A DNA stretch of 64,000 nucleotides, taken from positions 346,266 through 410,265 of the forward strand of contig CAJNOI010000083.1 in NCBI GenBank assembly GCA_905250115.1, written 5' to 3'. Positions 22,693 to 33,464 of the stretch are shown here, piece after piece. A program made the translations under genes and the position numbers. Every line of letters begins with the position of its first letter. The first letter of the stretch is position 1. This DNA comes from Adineta steineri (lineage: Eukaryota; Rotifera; Eurotatoria; Adinetida; Adinetidae). Below the pieces are notes generated by a model, which had not been told where the DNA came from, searched no databases, and saw only the letters and a list, made by a program, of their open reading frames with translations.

Positions 22693-24145
22693 TTATTTCG
22701 AAAATTCTACGCATAAATTATCAATTCCAAATTCTGTTCCATTTCTTGTGACATTTGAATTTTGTTCTCCACCATAAGATGAAAAATGAACAATTTCTAC
22801 GTGTGACCAATTGAGTTCTACCCATTGTGGTTGCAATTGTAATGTTAATTTTATTGATTTGTTAACAGTTCCCAATCCTTTACCACTTATTTCTAATGTT
22901 AAATTATCATTCCATGCTGATGCTAACATCATCGATTTTAAAGTAAAACTTGGAGCTGCATTTATAATCATAGAAAGCTTTTGACCATCTTTATTCCATC
23001 CGATATATTTACCACTCGAAAGAACAGTTGAAAAACCCGACCAACCATTGATTTCTTCATGGTAGGAAACATTCATATAATTGGCATTCACCCACTGAAA
23101 ACCTGAAAATCCATTGGGCAATGGTTGTGAATAACGACCAGCACCAGAAACATTATCGAATGTTATTAATCTCGGACAAACTTCAATAAAAGATATTAAG
23201 TTGATAAAATATTAAAACAGCCTTACTAGTAGACGTAGTACTTGTAATCATGGATGTTGTCGTTGTAATCGTAGTCGTAGATACTATCGATGTTGTTGAT
23301 TCATTAACTAAGAAAAATATGAAGAAATCGACAAAGATGCAAAGTAAATCATAGATATGTTATAGAAAAAGATTATATTTTTAAGGTATTTGTATTTGAT
23401 TCAATCCATATCGGGTCAAGTCTTCCCTATGTTAGTCAGATTGTATGAAACTTACATGATTGTTGAGTAGTTGTTGTAGTTGAGCTGCTCGTTGCTATAA
23501 AATCAAATAAATTATTTATGTAAATAGATATCATAGTATATTAATTTGCGATCAAGTTAAACTATTTCGAAACTTATTTTTATGCTAAAAACTTTCTACA
23601 TCTTACTTTATTTTATTCACTAATCATTTACTGACACTTAAGTATTTTTCAAGAAATATTCGAAATATGAGTGAATGCAAAGATGATCGGTATTTCTCTT
23701 ACTTGATATCAATGGACAGATTCGTTCGTCAATCATCGATATTGGATAACAAACAGAATGATTATTACATCGAGGATGTTGAACACAGACAGTATTCAAC
23801 GGATCACATGTATTGTTTGAAGGACTACACGGTTTAAGTTGAGAACAACTCGGCCAGAGAAATCCACAAATACCAGTATTATCAGCATTTGTCATATGAA
23901 AACAACCGCATGCACTACTTGCCGAGCATTGAGCATATTGATCCATATCTTGACATAGTTGAGATCGTACTCGAACTATTACAAAAAATAATTTAAATAT
24001 ATAAATATCTCGAATAGAACAAATATCAAACCTATAATACTAAAATAAAAAATCGATAAATATTATTAAAATGAATGATGAAAGACAATAATATTTACCT
24101 AAGAAGAATGAAAATGAAATAACAGATAGTTATTTTAATTATCAT
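22693..24145 (-). CDS. Secreted Cys-rich / Thr-stalk / beta-sandwich mosaic protein
   Basis: Six exons join in phase: 24099-24145, an 8-base microexon 24032-24039, 23703-23975, 23456-23494, 23227-23307 and 22693-23180 (311 aa). The N-terminus is a signal peptide (MIIKITICYFIFILL...). Next comes a Cys-rich module (CSASSACGCF, CDPLNTVCVQHPRC), then two tiny exons coding a Thr/Ser linker. A C-terminal domain of about 150 aa follows (FDNVSGAGRYSQPLP..., FGIDNLCVEF), built like the lectin or DUF642-type beta-sandwich often seen in bdelloid surface proteins. No TM helix, so it should be secreted. Only with the microexon does the signal-peptide exon connect in frame; otherwise the N-terminus would be different. 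Confidence 0.7.
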
Positions 24146-24587
24146 TTGTGTTGAAATGAAATAGTATTGTGAAAAAATCTTGTTTTTATTTCGAATATAT
24201 AGGTGATATTTTAATCTGTATTGATTGGAATATAGAAAGTGCATAGCTTAATAGTTTTTTTTTGATTAGAAACTTGATATTACTTCTATTGCTTTTAAAT
24301 GTATTTATTCTATTTTATAAAAACAATATAATATACGTAGATTTAAAAAGAAAAATAGATGAATATATCTTTCTAATCGAAATTATTAACAAAACATATA
24401 AAATATTTAATTTATTGCCTATATACAGTAGTATCTTCAAGATTAGATAGATATATTATTATAAAATTATATTCTTTAGGCTGATTTTTATATCTTTAGT
24501 GGAATGTTTCAATCGAATATTTTATTTTTATTTTGATATTAAAAGAAACAGATAATTAAATGAATAGTTAATTGTCTTTGCAATACT
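24146..24587. other. Intergenic AT-rich
   Basis: A short plus-strand frame (24262-24450) has only Ile/Leu/Asn/Lys-rich AT-driven content and no start context; it is not supported. No other feature. Confidence 0.4.
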
Positions 24588-27500
24588 TTAATACACATGC
24601 CGGGGTATAATATTCAACGTATAGTCGCGAATTTCTGCATACTCTGTATGACCGCATTTCGCGTTGTACTCTTCACTCGGTTTTACAACGATACGCATGT
24701 GATGTGTACCAGTTCTTCTGTATGAATCAGTCGAAGCTGGTATAGCCAATTCATGATCATAAAGACCCAAAGGAATTGAACTACGAAGTGGCCAGCGATG
24801 TGGAATAAAGCTTTCGGATTGATCATAGTGCCCATCGTCATTTAAATCAATCAAAACATCAACATCTTGAGCAAGATTGCAATAATTATTAAGTGGGCCT
24901 CTACTCGAAGCTGGATTGCAGTCTAATTGAATTCGAATACGATAATTTGTATTCTCATAGACGCTTACCGCCATATGGTGGCGGTTTTGATATTCACTGA
25001 TTCTGGTATTATTTCGTGTATCGTCTCTGATCTGAGTACCATCTACACCAGCCATAATAACTAACACAATATGTGCGTTAGTTTGAGTACACACAGCATC
25101 ACTTAATTGCAAATAGGGACCTCCAACATCAACTAAAAATAAATATTAATAAAAGTACATTGATAGATAGATAAACAATTACCTGATTTTATTGTGTTCG
25201 ATACGATTGTAACTGTATAATTACGCACCTCATAATAATTTGGATAAGCACATTTTCTTCGATAGTGCTGATTTAAAGAAATAACAAGTTGCATACGATG
25301 AGGCCCACTTTTTATTTGTCTACCATCGACAAGAGGTACGCGTACTTGGAGATCATAGACCCCCTGTGGTAAATAGCTTGTTAGTGGCCAGAGGTAAGGC
25401 GTTGCACGTTCTCCTTCACTGAATTCTCCATCATCGTTGAGATCAATCCATACATTGGTATCATGAGGTAAGTTACAATTCTTATCTGAGTAACCTCTAT
25501 TGAGTCTGTCGTCGCATTCGAATTGTAACCTAAACAAATAGGTATTACCTTCACGGAGAATCACGGAAAGATGTTGGTCATGATCATCGTTGCCCAATAA
25601 TGCTCTTGTTGAAAAGTCATCGCGTATTTGAGTTCGATGTTCCCCAGGCATTATAGCAAAAATAATTTTGCCAACTTGTGGTGTGCATGTAATGTTTTCT
25701 GGTGCTACATAAGGATGTATCGCATCAGGTGCAGCTAAAATACATGTATAAATCAAACTACTACATAATGATTAATATATGATGTATTCTTTTGTTAATC
25801 AAGAATTAGATTATTTACAAAGAACTGTTTGCATAAGAAAACTATTTGATTATAGTTTTCCAGTGATAACAGTTGAAATATAATACTATTAGATATTTTC
25901 GTATAAATAAAATGTAAAAGAAAAATACTTACGTAAATATGATGAGCGTGAAATAATATTCACATCGTATTCTCTTCGTTCAGAATATTGTTGATAATTA
26001 CCACATGTTCTTCGGTAATTTTCATCTGGCGTCACAACAATGCGCATACGATGCGATCTATTTGCTATATATCGTTCATCAATCAAAGGGATATTCAATT
26101 GAATATCGTACACGCCTTGAGGTAAGTAACTTGTAACTGGCCATAAATGTGGAGCTCCAATTTCTGATGCATCAAAATTTCCATCATCATTCCAATCAAC
26201 CCAAACATTGACTTCTTGAGCTAGATTACAACCTGTCTCTGTTAATTCAGTGCTCAGTTGGGTTGGACAAGCTAACTGAACACGCAGCAAATAAATTGTA
26301 TTTTCATACAATGTGACCCCCATATGATGTTGGTTTTCATAAGTATTTAATGCAGTATATACTTTATCATCTCGTATCTCGGTGCCAACCTCACCGGCCA
26401 TGATAACGAGAATAATTCTGGGTGACGGTATCGAACAGATTGGCGCCATATAAACATACGGCGTTGTTGTTATTACTAAAATAAAAAATGATTACTAATA
26501 TCTGATGATTTATAAGAACTTATTCTCATAAATAAGAAAACTCAATGTCATTTGTCAATATATTATTATCTTTAGAGAAAACGGAGTAACAAGTTTTAGA
26601 TGACTTTGTTTCGTCAGAATGTTCAATAAATAGAAAGTTGATTATAAAAGGATAAATATTTACCTTCATATCTAACTTTCCGGATTATATCGAAGGTGTA
26701 ATCCCGCGTCTCGCGATAATCGATTGTACCACAATCCCGCTGGTATTGCTCGCTTGGCATCACAGTAAGACGCATGACGTGTGGCCCTTCCCTAATATAT
26801 CTACCATCAATAGCTGGTACATAGATTTGTAAATCATATGTACCGGTAGATGCACCATTATTTGGCCACGAACGATGGAGAGTGTGACTCTCACTATCAT
26901 CAAATCGATTGTCATTATAATCGACCCACATTTGTACAGTTAAGGAATCACTACATGGACTGTCAGTAGAATCTCCACCACAGTCAAGCTGAACGCGTAG
27001 ATTATGCGTTGTCTCTTCATAAAGTTTAACCGTGGACGATTGGTGAGATTGACCATTAGTATACGTTCTTATATCATCGTATATATTAGTTCCATAGTCG
27101 CCATCTACTTGAACGAGTGCAATTTTATTAAGACATAAAGCACATCTGGCTTTCTGTACTGAAACATATGATGGAGCACGTCGATTAGAAGCCACTGAAA
27201 AAGATATATAAAATTAAGTATTAAATCAAGATTTTGAATATAGATACAAAGGATAATAATTATATAAAAAGCAACTACGAATGTTTTGTACTCATTTAGA
27301 AGATAGATTTAAGGATAAAGGCAGTCAGTTATACTAATATTTTAACAATTCGACTTACAAACTCTGACTTGTTTTGGTACAATTGGGACTGCTGCTGTTG
27401 TTTTCTTTCTCATTCTGTTTCTTGGTGTTGGTATTGGTGTTGTTGTAAATATTTTCTCCTTTTCTTCATCTTATAATAAATAATAATACAATTTTTTTCA

Positions 27501-28228
27501 GATTAATAAACTGTCTTTTTACCATTTATATTTACGGTTGATCGTGCATTTTCATTATCAAAAATGTCACTGGTGATGAATATGGTCGTGTCCATAACCT
27601 GTTCAATCTCTATATAAATATATATTTTATATAATACTCATGATGAAATAAAAGTTTAAATCAACCTCGTTTCATTCCCATTGTATCATGGGACTTTTCA
27701 CGCCCATGCATGAATTTTGCGATTCCAATTGCTACCATACCAGACAGCAACACAACTACTAAAATACCGACGCCCAGTCGAAGGTATCTAGCAGCCAATG
27801 TGTTCCTATTTAAAATAAATAAAGTATTCAAAATGTTTTTTATTTTACTCATGACAATATGATTATACATCTGCTTTCTGAAAAGTTGATAATAATTTAC
27901 ACATTCGGTCTTCGATATGGTACATGAAAGACTTTTAAGAAATTTATTGTATAACTTCGTAAGCCACAAATTTTCCTTTTTTTTGTATGAAATATATTAG
28001 TACAAAATTTATAGAAACTTCCATCTTATTTAGTCAGAAACATTGATCTTTGTCCTGTGTTTGCTTCAATATTATTCAATATATTGTTTAAGTTTTACTC
28101 ACTTTCTTCTTGGAAGACCAACGCTGGCTGCTTGCTCATCGTCTTTAAGTACGGGTTCGTACTCATTTCTACCCTCTAAAATAAATCAATAAATAACAGG
28201 CAAGATAGAATAGAAAACTCCTACCCAT
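24588..28228 (-). CDS. Type II membrane protein with four GEVED-like domains
   Basis: Nine exons join in phase: 28225-28228 (ATGG only), 28103-28175, 27666-27805, 27523-27609, 27359-27469, 26664-27194, 25933-26475, 25183-25734 and 24588-25132 (861 aa). A short cytoplasmic head (EGRNEYEPVLKDDEQAAS) precedes one TM helix (LGVGILVVVLLSGMVAIGIA), then a Lys/Thr/Pro linker. Four repeats of about 170-180 aa follow, each in its own exon. Each has a Gly-x-x-x-T-x-I-x-D-D start, a Cys-bracketed V-x-W-x-D-x-N-D-D-G segment and a GPHRM-like, ...Y-x-V-x-I end, the GEVED pattern. The D-x-N-x-D-G segment looks like a calcium loop. The extracellular part is probably adhesive or sugar-binding. One-domain-per-exon structure indicates expansion by exon duplication. 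Confidence 0.8.
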
Positions 28229-28364
28229 GGGCCCTGTGCTTGAATTTTTAAAATATCTAAAATTTAGCAGAAAAAATACAAAAACTTCATGTTGTTCTCT
28301 TGTGTTAAACAAATTATGATTGAACAATGGCTTAAGGATAGGTGTGGATGAATCTGAATGGAGC

Positions 28365-28430
28365 AGGGTGTGGGTGTGGGTGTGATCTATGAAGAAGAAA
28401 ATATTCACACCCACATCCTCACTCATGTAA
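28365..28430. repeat. Telomere-like inverted repeat unit
   Basis: One arm reads GGGTGTGGGTGTGGGTGTGA and the other CACACCCACATCCTC, separated by about 25 bases. The G-rich arm matches (TGTGGG)n, the repeat reported for bdelloid telomeres. It lies just 5' of the GEVED gene. Confidence 0.7.
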
Positions 28431-30597
28431 GGATAAACTATAGAAAATGATAGAAATAATATACCAATACTGAAAATGATGAAGAGCAATCAATAACATC
28501 GAAGCTAGAATAGCCAGTAGGTATTATTCAAGTTAAAGTATAGTTCGAAGAAAAGAAAATGAATAGGGTATTAAAAGTGTAATTAAAAACACATTTTGCA
28601 GTACTTTTATATGCAGATTCCTTATCATTTGCATAGCTTTAGGCTCTTTCTATAGAATGAGTCGGTTAATTTCCAACAGTAGATATATCTGTGTATACTG
28701 AAGCAATATTCTTATCTACATTTCGAGCAAGTTCTTTCATCATATGCTTGCATTTGTTGGTTTTTGATAACACGTAGCAAGAAAATGTTACATACGGTAG
28801 CTAAACATATGATATAAAGATAGAAAAGATTTTGTTTGTCGAGGAATGAAAAGAATACTTTAAAGTTAGATGTTTAGATATGAAATCTAACCCTCTTGAA
28901 ATTTGTGTCTATGAAAAACAACGCCATTGTATTTCACAACCAGGTACTTAGACTGTGATTCCGCGATGGATGAGATGCGTTCGACTGTCCGCAAATGTGA
29001 ACTCGTGAATATCTTGGAACTCAAGTATTAATTAAGAAAATCAGAGAGAATACGTAACTATGCTGCACTAAAAAGACTTACAGAATTCAAGAAGCTTATA
29101 CCATTCGAGATACTCATAAAACAAGAGGCTCTTCAGGAGCTCCAAGAAACTCTCAGAATTCAGACAAATAAGCAGTGATGCACAAAACCAATCCGAACAT
29201 GTTCACATCACCGCTTGCGCCTACGTCCCTTGCTCGCCTCTGTTTTCTTTCGTTATACTGATGAGTCTTTCGAAGTTAGTTAGACGCCAGATTGATGTAA
29301 ACACAAACTTATCAAAGCTCCAACCGATGTTAAATAGATCCGAGCAGGATCCATATGAAACGCAGGCTGTTTTTGTTAATCTCTGGAACCAGAAAGCCCA
29401 CAAAATCCAATAAATCCTAGAAACTAATAGAATTTACGCAGCTATGGGAACATAAGACCCTCACAAAACCAACGGAATTCAAGGATTTTGCAGAGCCGAA
29501 CATACCCTAGGGACTCGTAAGGCTCGAGAAACGCACAGAACCCAAAAAGTTGAAAGAACTTAGAGTGTGGGTGAGAATGTGAGATTAAGTGAACTTAAAC
29601 GAAACATGAAAATCACAGTCAGATCTTCAGTTGCTCCCGCCACACTTGTTTTCCAATGACAGTTACCATGAAATGATCCTTGCCCTTCGATGAGACATAC
29701 TTCGAAATAGTTGCTTCCCAATAATATATTCTATTAACCTACGTCTTTTTCGTTGACTTGTCCAAGATAAATTTTTGAGGGTTTAAGAACAAATGAGATA
29801 AAGAGATTTTAATGATTATAATCCGTACAAAATTTAGGGATGCTGAGTATTTCATAAACTAATCTCTAAAGACTAAGTAATATGTAACACCATCGATCTA
29901 TTTCGAAACTATGCTGTTAATACGTTTTCTCATCATGTACGGACAATAGTGTTCTGAAAGGCTATCTTCAAAAGGCCGTACATTATAATAGACACTAACA
30001 CTCAAACAGTTAAATAAATCGTTATAATTTAAAAATGAAAACACAGAACTCGTCAATATCTTCAAATGCTGCAGGAATTTATACTAATCTTATTCTCATG
30101 TCTACTTCCCTCATTTTTAAATTGCTAAAAGTTATCTTGGATAAGTCAACAAAAAAAGGCGTAAATTAATAGAACATACCATTGAGAAGCAAAAATCCAG
30201 AAGCAGTGCTCATCGAAGAGCATGAATCTTTGATGGGTAACTGTTGTCGAAGAATAAGTGTTACTGAAACAACTATACAGAGAACATCATTCATTGATTT
30301 CTTTTATATAACATTTTTATCACTTATATCTCAGGTATTTTCCCTTAGATTAAAGGGTTTTTTTTTATGTAGACAAACATTTGTATTGGCAAATAAAGTA
30401 TTTCTCCCAACATTGCTTCTCACAAAGCTCCGAGTTTGTTGATTTTTGGTAAGAACAATAATTTTTTTATAAGATAACTAACGCCATGGCTTGAAAACAT
30501 CGAAAGAGAAAACGCTATGAAGAAAATGATGAAAAATAAATAACAAGATAAAAATAACGTCGAAAGATTATTTATTCAAGTTTTCATTGGTAAGTTA
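28431..30597. other. Gene-poor region with a compositionally odd segment
   Basis: No gene is supported. From about 28890 to 29600 the sequence is richer in A, C and G than its surroundings and repeats short phrases around AGAATTCA (near 29070, 29155, 29470) and GAACTCA or AAACTC. These may be remains of an old satellite or element. A minus-strand open segment at about 30180-30300 (from MNDVLCIVVSVTL) ends at a good donor, CAATG|GTATGT, and might be a stray first exon, but no partner exon was found. Confidence 0.35.
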
Positions 30598-30835
30598 AAA
30601 ATTGACGATGTGGGTATGGGTGTAGATGTTGGGTGGATGCAGGTGTGGGTGTAGGTGTTAGTAGGTGCGGGTGTGAGTTAGTTGTGGACCTAGGATTTTT
30701 GTGATAGGGGTGATTTCGATCAAAAGTCGCATTGTCGCCCCCATCCAACATATCATCTACTGGTTTTCGTGCCACCTAAATCCGCCACTGATGTGAGTGT
30801 TGAATGACGAACAACATCCACACTCTCACCCTGTG
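30598..30835. repeat. Degenerate telomere-like inverted repeat interrupted by a MITE
   Basis: A G-rich arm (GATGTGGGTATGGGTGTAGAT and further GGTGTGGGTGTAGG units, 30608-30678) and a C-rich arm (CATCCACACTCTCACCCTG, about 30816-30834) are split by the 112-bp hAT-like element at 30679-30790. Units have drifted from TGTGGG. Confidence 0.55.
30679..30790. mobile_element. hAT-like MITE, 112 bp
   Basis: The left end TAGTTGTGGACCTAGG and the inverted right end CAGTGGCGGATTTAGG form an imperfect 16-bp terminal inverted repeat of the common hAT form CAGNGGCGGA. Direct repeats GTGTGAGT (30671-30678) and ATGTGAGT (30791-30798) match at seven of eight positions, as expected for the 8-bp hAT target duplication. 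It has no coding capacity. Confidence 0.6.
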
Positions 30836-30888
30836 TTTTTACAGTAAATTTAGCTGCCCAGGCAGCGAATATCGTCAATAAAACTCAT

Positions 30889-30974
30889 TGAGGGCGTGGG
30901 TATGGGTTGGTTGTGGGTGTAGGCGTCGATATTGTATTCATCGTACGCCCACACCCACAGCATTCCACCCTCAA
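30889..30974. repeat. Telomere-like inverted repeat unit
   Basis: TGAGGGCGTGGGTATGGG and TTGTGGGTGTAGGCGT on the left are answered by TACGCCCACACCCACAG and CCACCCTCA on the right, making a long imperfect hairpin. It directly abuts the 226-bp inverted-repeat element. Confidence 0.7.
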
Positions 30975-30978
30975 ATTC

Positions 30979-31204
30979 GAGACCTGCACGGAGTCACTTT
31001 CGACTCCGACTTTTTTTGTATTTTATCTTGGTTTATGAGACTCGTTAAGAAGTCTACCGATCCTTCAAAATACATAATTTGGTAGAGAAAATGTCGGACA
31101 ACAAAACTATGAGCTTAAATAATTTTTAACGTTAAAGTTGCATTATTAACATGCAACTTACTTGACTTCGACGGCGACTCCGAATATGACTCTGTGCAGG
31201 TCTC
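30979..31204. mobile_element. 226-bp element with 18-bp terminal inverted repeats
   Basis: The ends read GAGACCTGCACGGAGTCA and, inverted, GAGACCTGCACAGAGTCA (17 of 18 identical); inner TCGACTCCGAC / GGAGTCGCCGTCG stretches add to the symmetry. The interior is AT-rich and non-coding. No clear target duplication was seen, so it could be a non-autonomous DNA transposon or a palindromic repeat. Confidence 0.5.
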
Positions 31205-32027
31205 TACCGCAAATGGAATAGCCATAATTCTTAAACATTTTCTTACTTTCATTGGAATCTATTTATAATCAACCTGTCTAGTTGAATGATATGCAGCAAC
31301 TGAATATACGTCGTTCTTTGTTTTATTCAAATAGTTTTCAAAAAATTAAGTTTATTCGATTTATTAAAAACTTGAACATAATATACATAATTGAATAACT
31401 TATTTTTCCTATATATCTATATTATAACGGCCTTTATGGAGAAAAACATAAAATAGTACGATGAAGCTACCCTATAGTTAGATCTACACGTCAGATTTTC
31501 ATAAAAATTGTATATTCATATTGACGAAGCCTCATACACACACTTATCAATTTTCAATAACTAAATGAATGATGTTATTTCTTTAGATGAGATAATATTT
31601 TGTTTTATTTTTAATGCATTAGTAAAGGGAAAATATAAAAAGGGTGTAGGATGTCGTGATAATTTTTTTTTCTTCAATACTTGCTTGCTTGGAGAACTTA
31701 TTTTTAACAGTAAAAATAAAAGAGTTTCTTTACTAAATCCATGACAATGTTTTCTGTGCAAAAATATAACATCCTTTTAGTATGTTTAAATGTACTTTTT
31801 CTAAATGAAATTGTATTCACCTAAGCTTGCAACAGCTGATTATTTTTTAACCAAGAACATTATAAAATTCGTTACGATATCTAAACGATGGGTTTTTTCT
31901 CTTGTTATTGTCTGCCTGTGTAACTGCCTAGATAAGAACGAGAAAAAGAAAAATTAACTCTTTACTTTAGTGTTTCAAACGCTTTGTCATTGCTACTCTC
32001 GTTCTTACTGTTGTATATTATATTTCG
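31205..32027. other. Intergenic AT-rich
   Basis: No feature is supported apart from the presumed promoter of the acetyltransferase gene starting at 32028. Confidence 0.4.
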
Positions 32028-32591
32028 ATGATATCTATTGATACAGTTCAATCTGAAGAGGACATATTGGGCATTGTAGCGTTATTACAAATCAATCTTC
32101 GACGTAATCTTTCTCTCGATAAGCAATGTTCAAATGGTTTTGTTTCCATTGAATATGAACCAAAATTTCTTCAAAAAATAAATCAATTGGCACCAAGTAT
32201 TATAGCCAAAGATTCAACTTCTAAAGTAGTCGGCTACTCTTTAGTGATATTACCTCAAATTGCAGTAGAATTACCAGAACTTAATAAAATAATTTTATTA
32301 ATCAAGAAACTTGAATACAAAAATATACCTCTTCAAAATTATACTTATTACATAATGGGTCAAGTTTGTATCGCTAGTGATTATCGAGGTCAAAAGATTT
32401 TTGATCGCATGCTACATAAACATCGTGAATTATATGCCGATCGTTATCAACTATTGATTACAGATATTTCAGATAAAAATATTCCTTCATTTCGTGCTCA
32501 TGCTCGAGTCGGTTTCGAAACAATATATTCATATAACGATCCAATTTCAAATGAAACGTGGCATATCGTATTGTGGGATTGGCAAAAATAA
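32028..32591 (+). CDS. GNAT-family N-acetyltransferase, intronless
   Basis: A 187-aa single-exon frame from ATG 32028. The GNAT fold is recognisable: a middle strand KVVGYSLVILPQ, then the acetyl-CoA site region MGQVCIASDYRGQKIFDRML near residues 105-125, which is the Q/R-x-x-G-x-G/A position although the second Gly is replaced. A later FRAHARVGFETIYSY segment is the usual S-x-x-x-Y/F-x-x-x-GF motif. The C-terminus is WHIVLWDW. It likely transfers acetyl from acetyl-CoA to a small amine or protein; substrate unknown. Lack of introns and the bacterial-style motif order suggest possible horizontal origin, but intronless genes also occur in bdelloids. Confidence 0.75.
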   Translation: MISIDTVQSEEDILGIVALLQINLRRNLSLDKQCSNGFVSIEYEPKFLQKINQLAPSIIAKDSTSKVVGYSLVILPQIAVELPELNKIILLIKKLEYKNIPLQNYTYYIMGQVCIASDYRGQKIFDRMLHKHRELYADRYQLLITDISDKNIPSFRAHARVGFETIYSYNDPISNETWHIVLWDWQK

Positions 32592-33464
32592 AATTCTTCA
32601 TGTAATCACATCATTATATGATAACATTAGATAGTATAATTAGTTTTAAAAAGAAATCAATAAATTACAATAGAAAAAGAAACATTTATATTTAAATGAA
32701 TGATTTGATTTATCAGAAAAATTCAGTTTCGAGATTTAATACATATTGAAATAGAAATGTGAGAATATTAATACTAACATACGGTGTGATTGACATTTTT
32801 TTCTAGCACCAGTATGGCAATGAAAAAAATCTACTAAATATAGAACGTAAAAAACGATAGATTAATTAAATATTAAAGAATTTACCGAATCATCAGAAAA
32901 GATGTCGCTTTTCTTGTACAATTTATTTTATTTGAAAACACTTATGGTTAAAAACATCTAACTGTTTGCGTAACATATCGTACAATTGGTTATTAAACGT
33001 TTTTTTCTTTACAAATTTTCAGCATACATTTACATATGGTAAGATTTTTGTTAATTTGTTGTGAATATGCTAACAATACAACTAAAACGCATAGATTGAT
33101 TTGTTTTATGTTGGAATTCTTTACATAATCTAAGCATGTTGAATAAATTATCTTAGTAGTATTTTCTAAATATTTATCATTGAAATCAATAAAACGATCG
33201 TATAATATTTCCTATATTCATTGTTTTCGATTCATTAGTTGGCAAGATCTGTCTGATACTGGTGAGAGCAGATATTAATAAGATTGAATGTGAATAAGTA
33301 ATGATTTAAGTACTGATTCAGACTTACATTTACATTTTTAAAATGATAAATTTATTTTTCAATAGAATTACATTAAAAAAACTGAAATATTTAAAATTAA
33401 AAGTTAAAAATAATATTTCGATTTGTTAGTTATAAGTATTTATATGAGTCTATTATTCGAATAA
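32592..33464. other. Intergenic AT-rich
   Basis: No exon, repeat or RNA is supported between the acetyltransferase and the Kelch gene. Confidence 0.45.
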
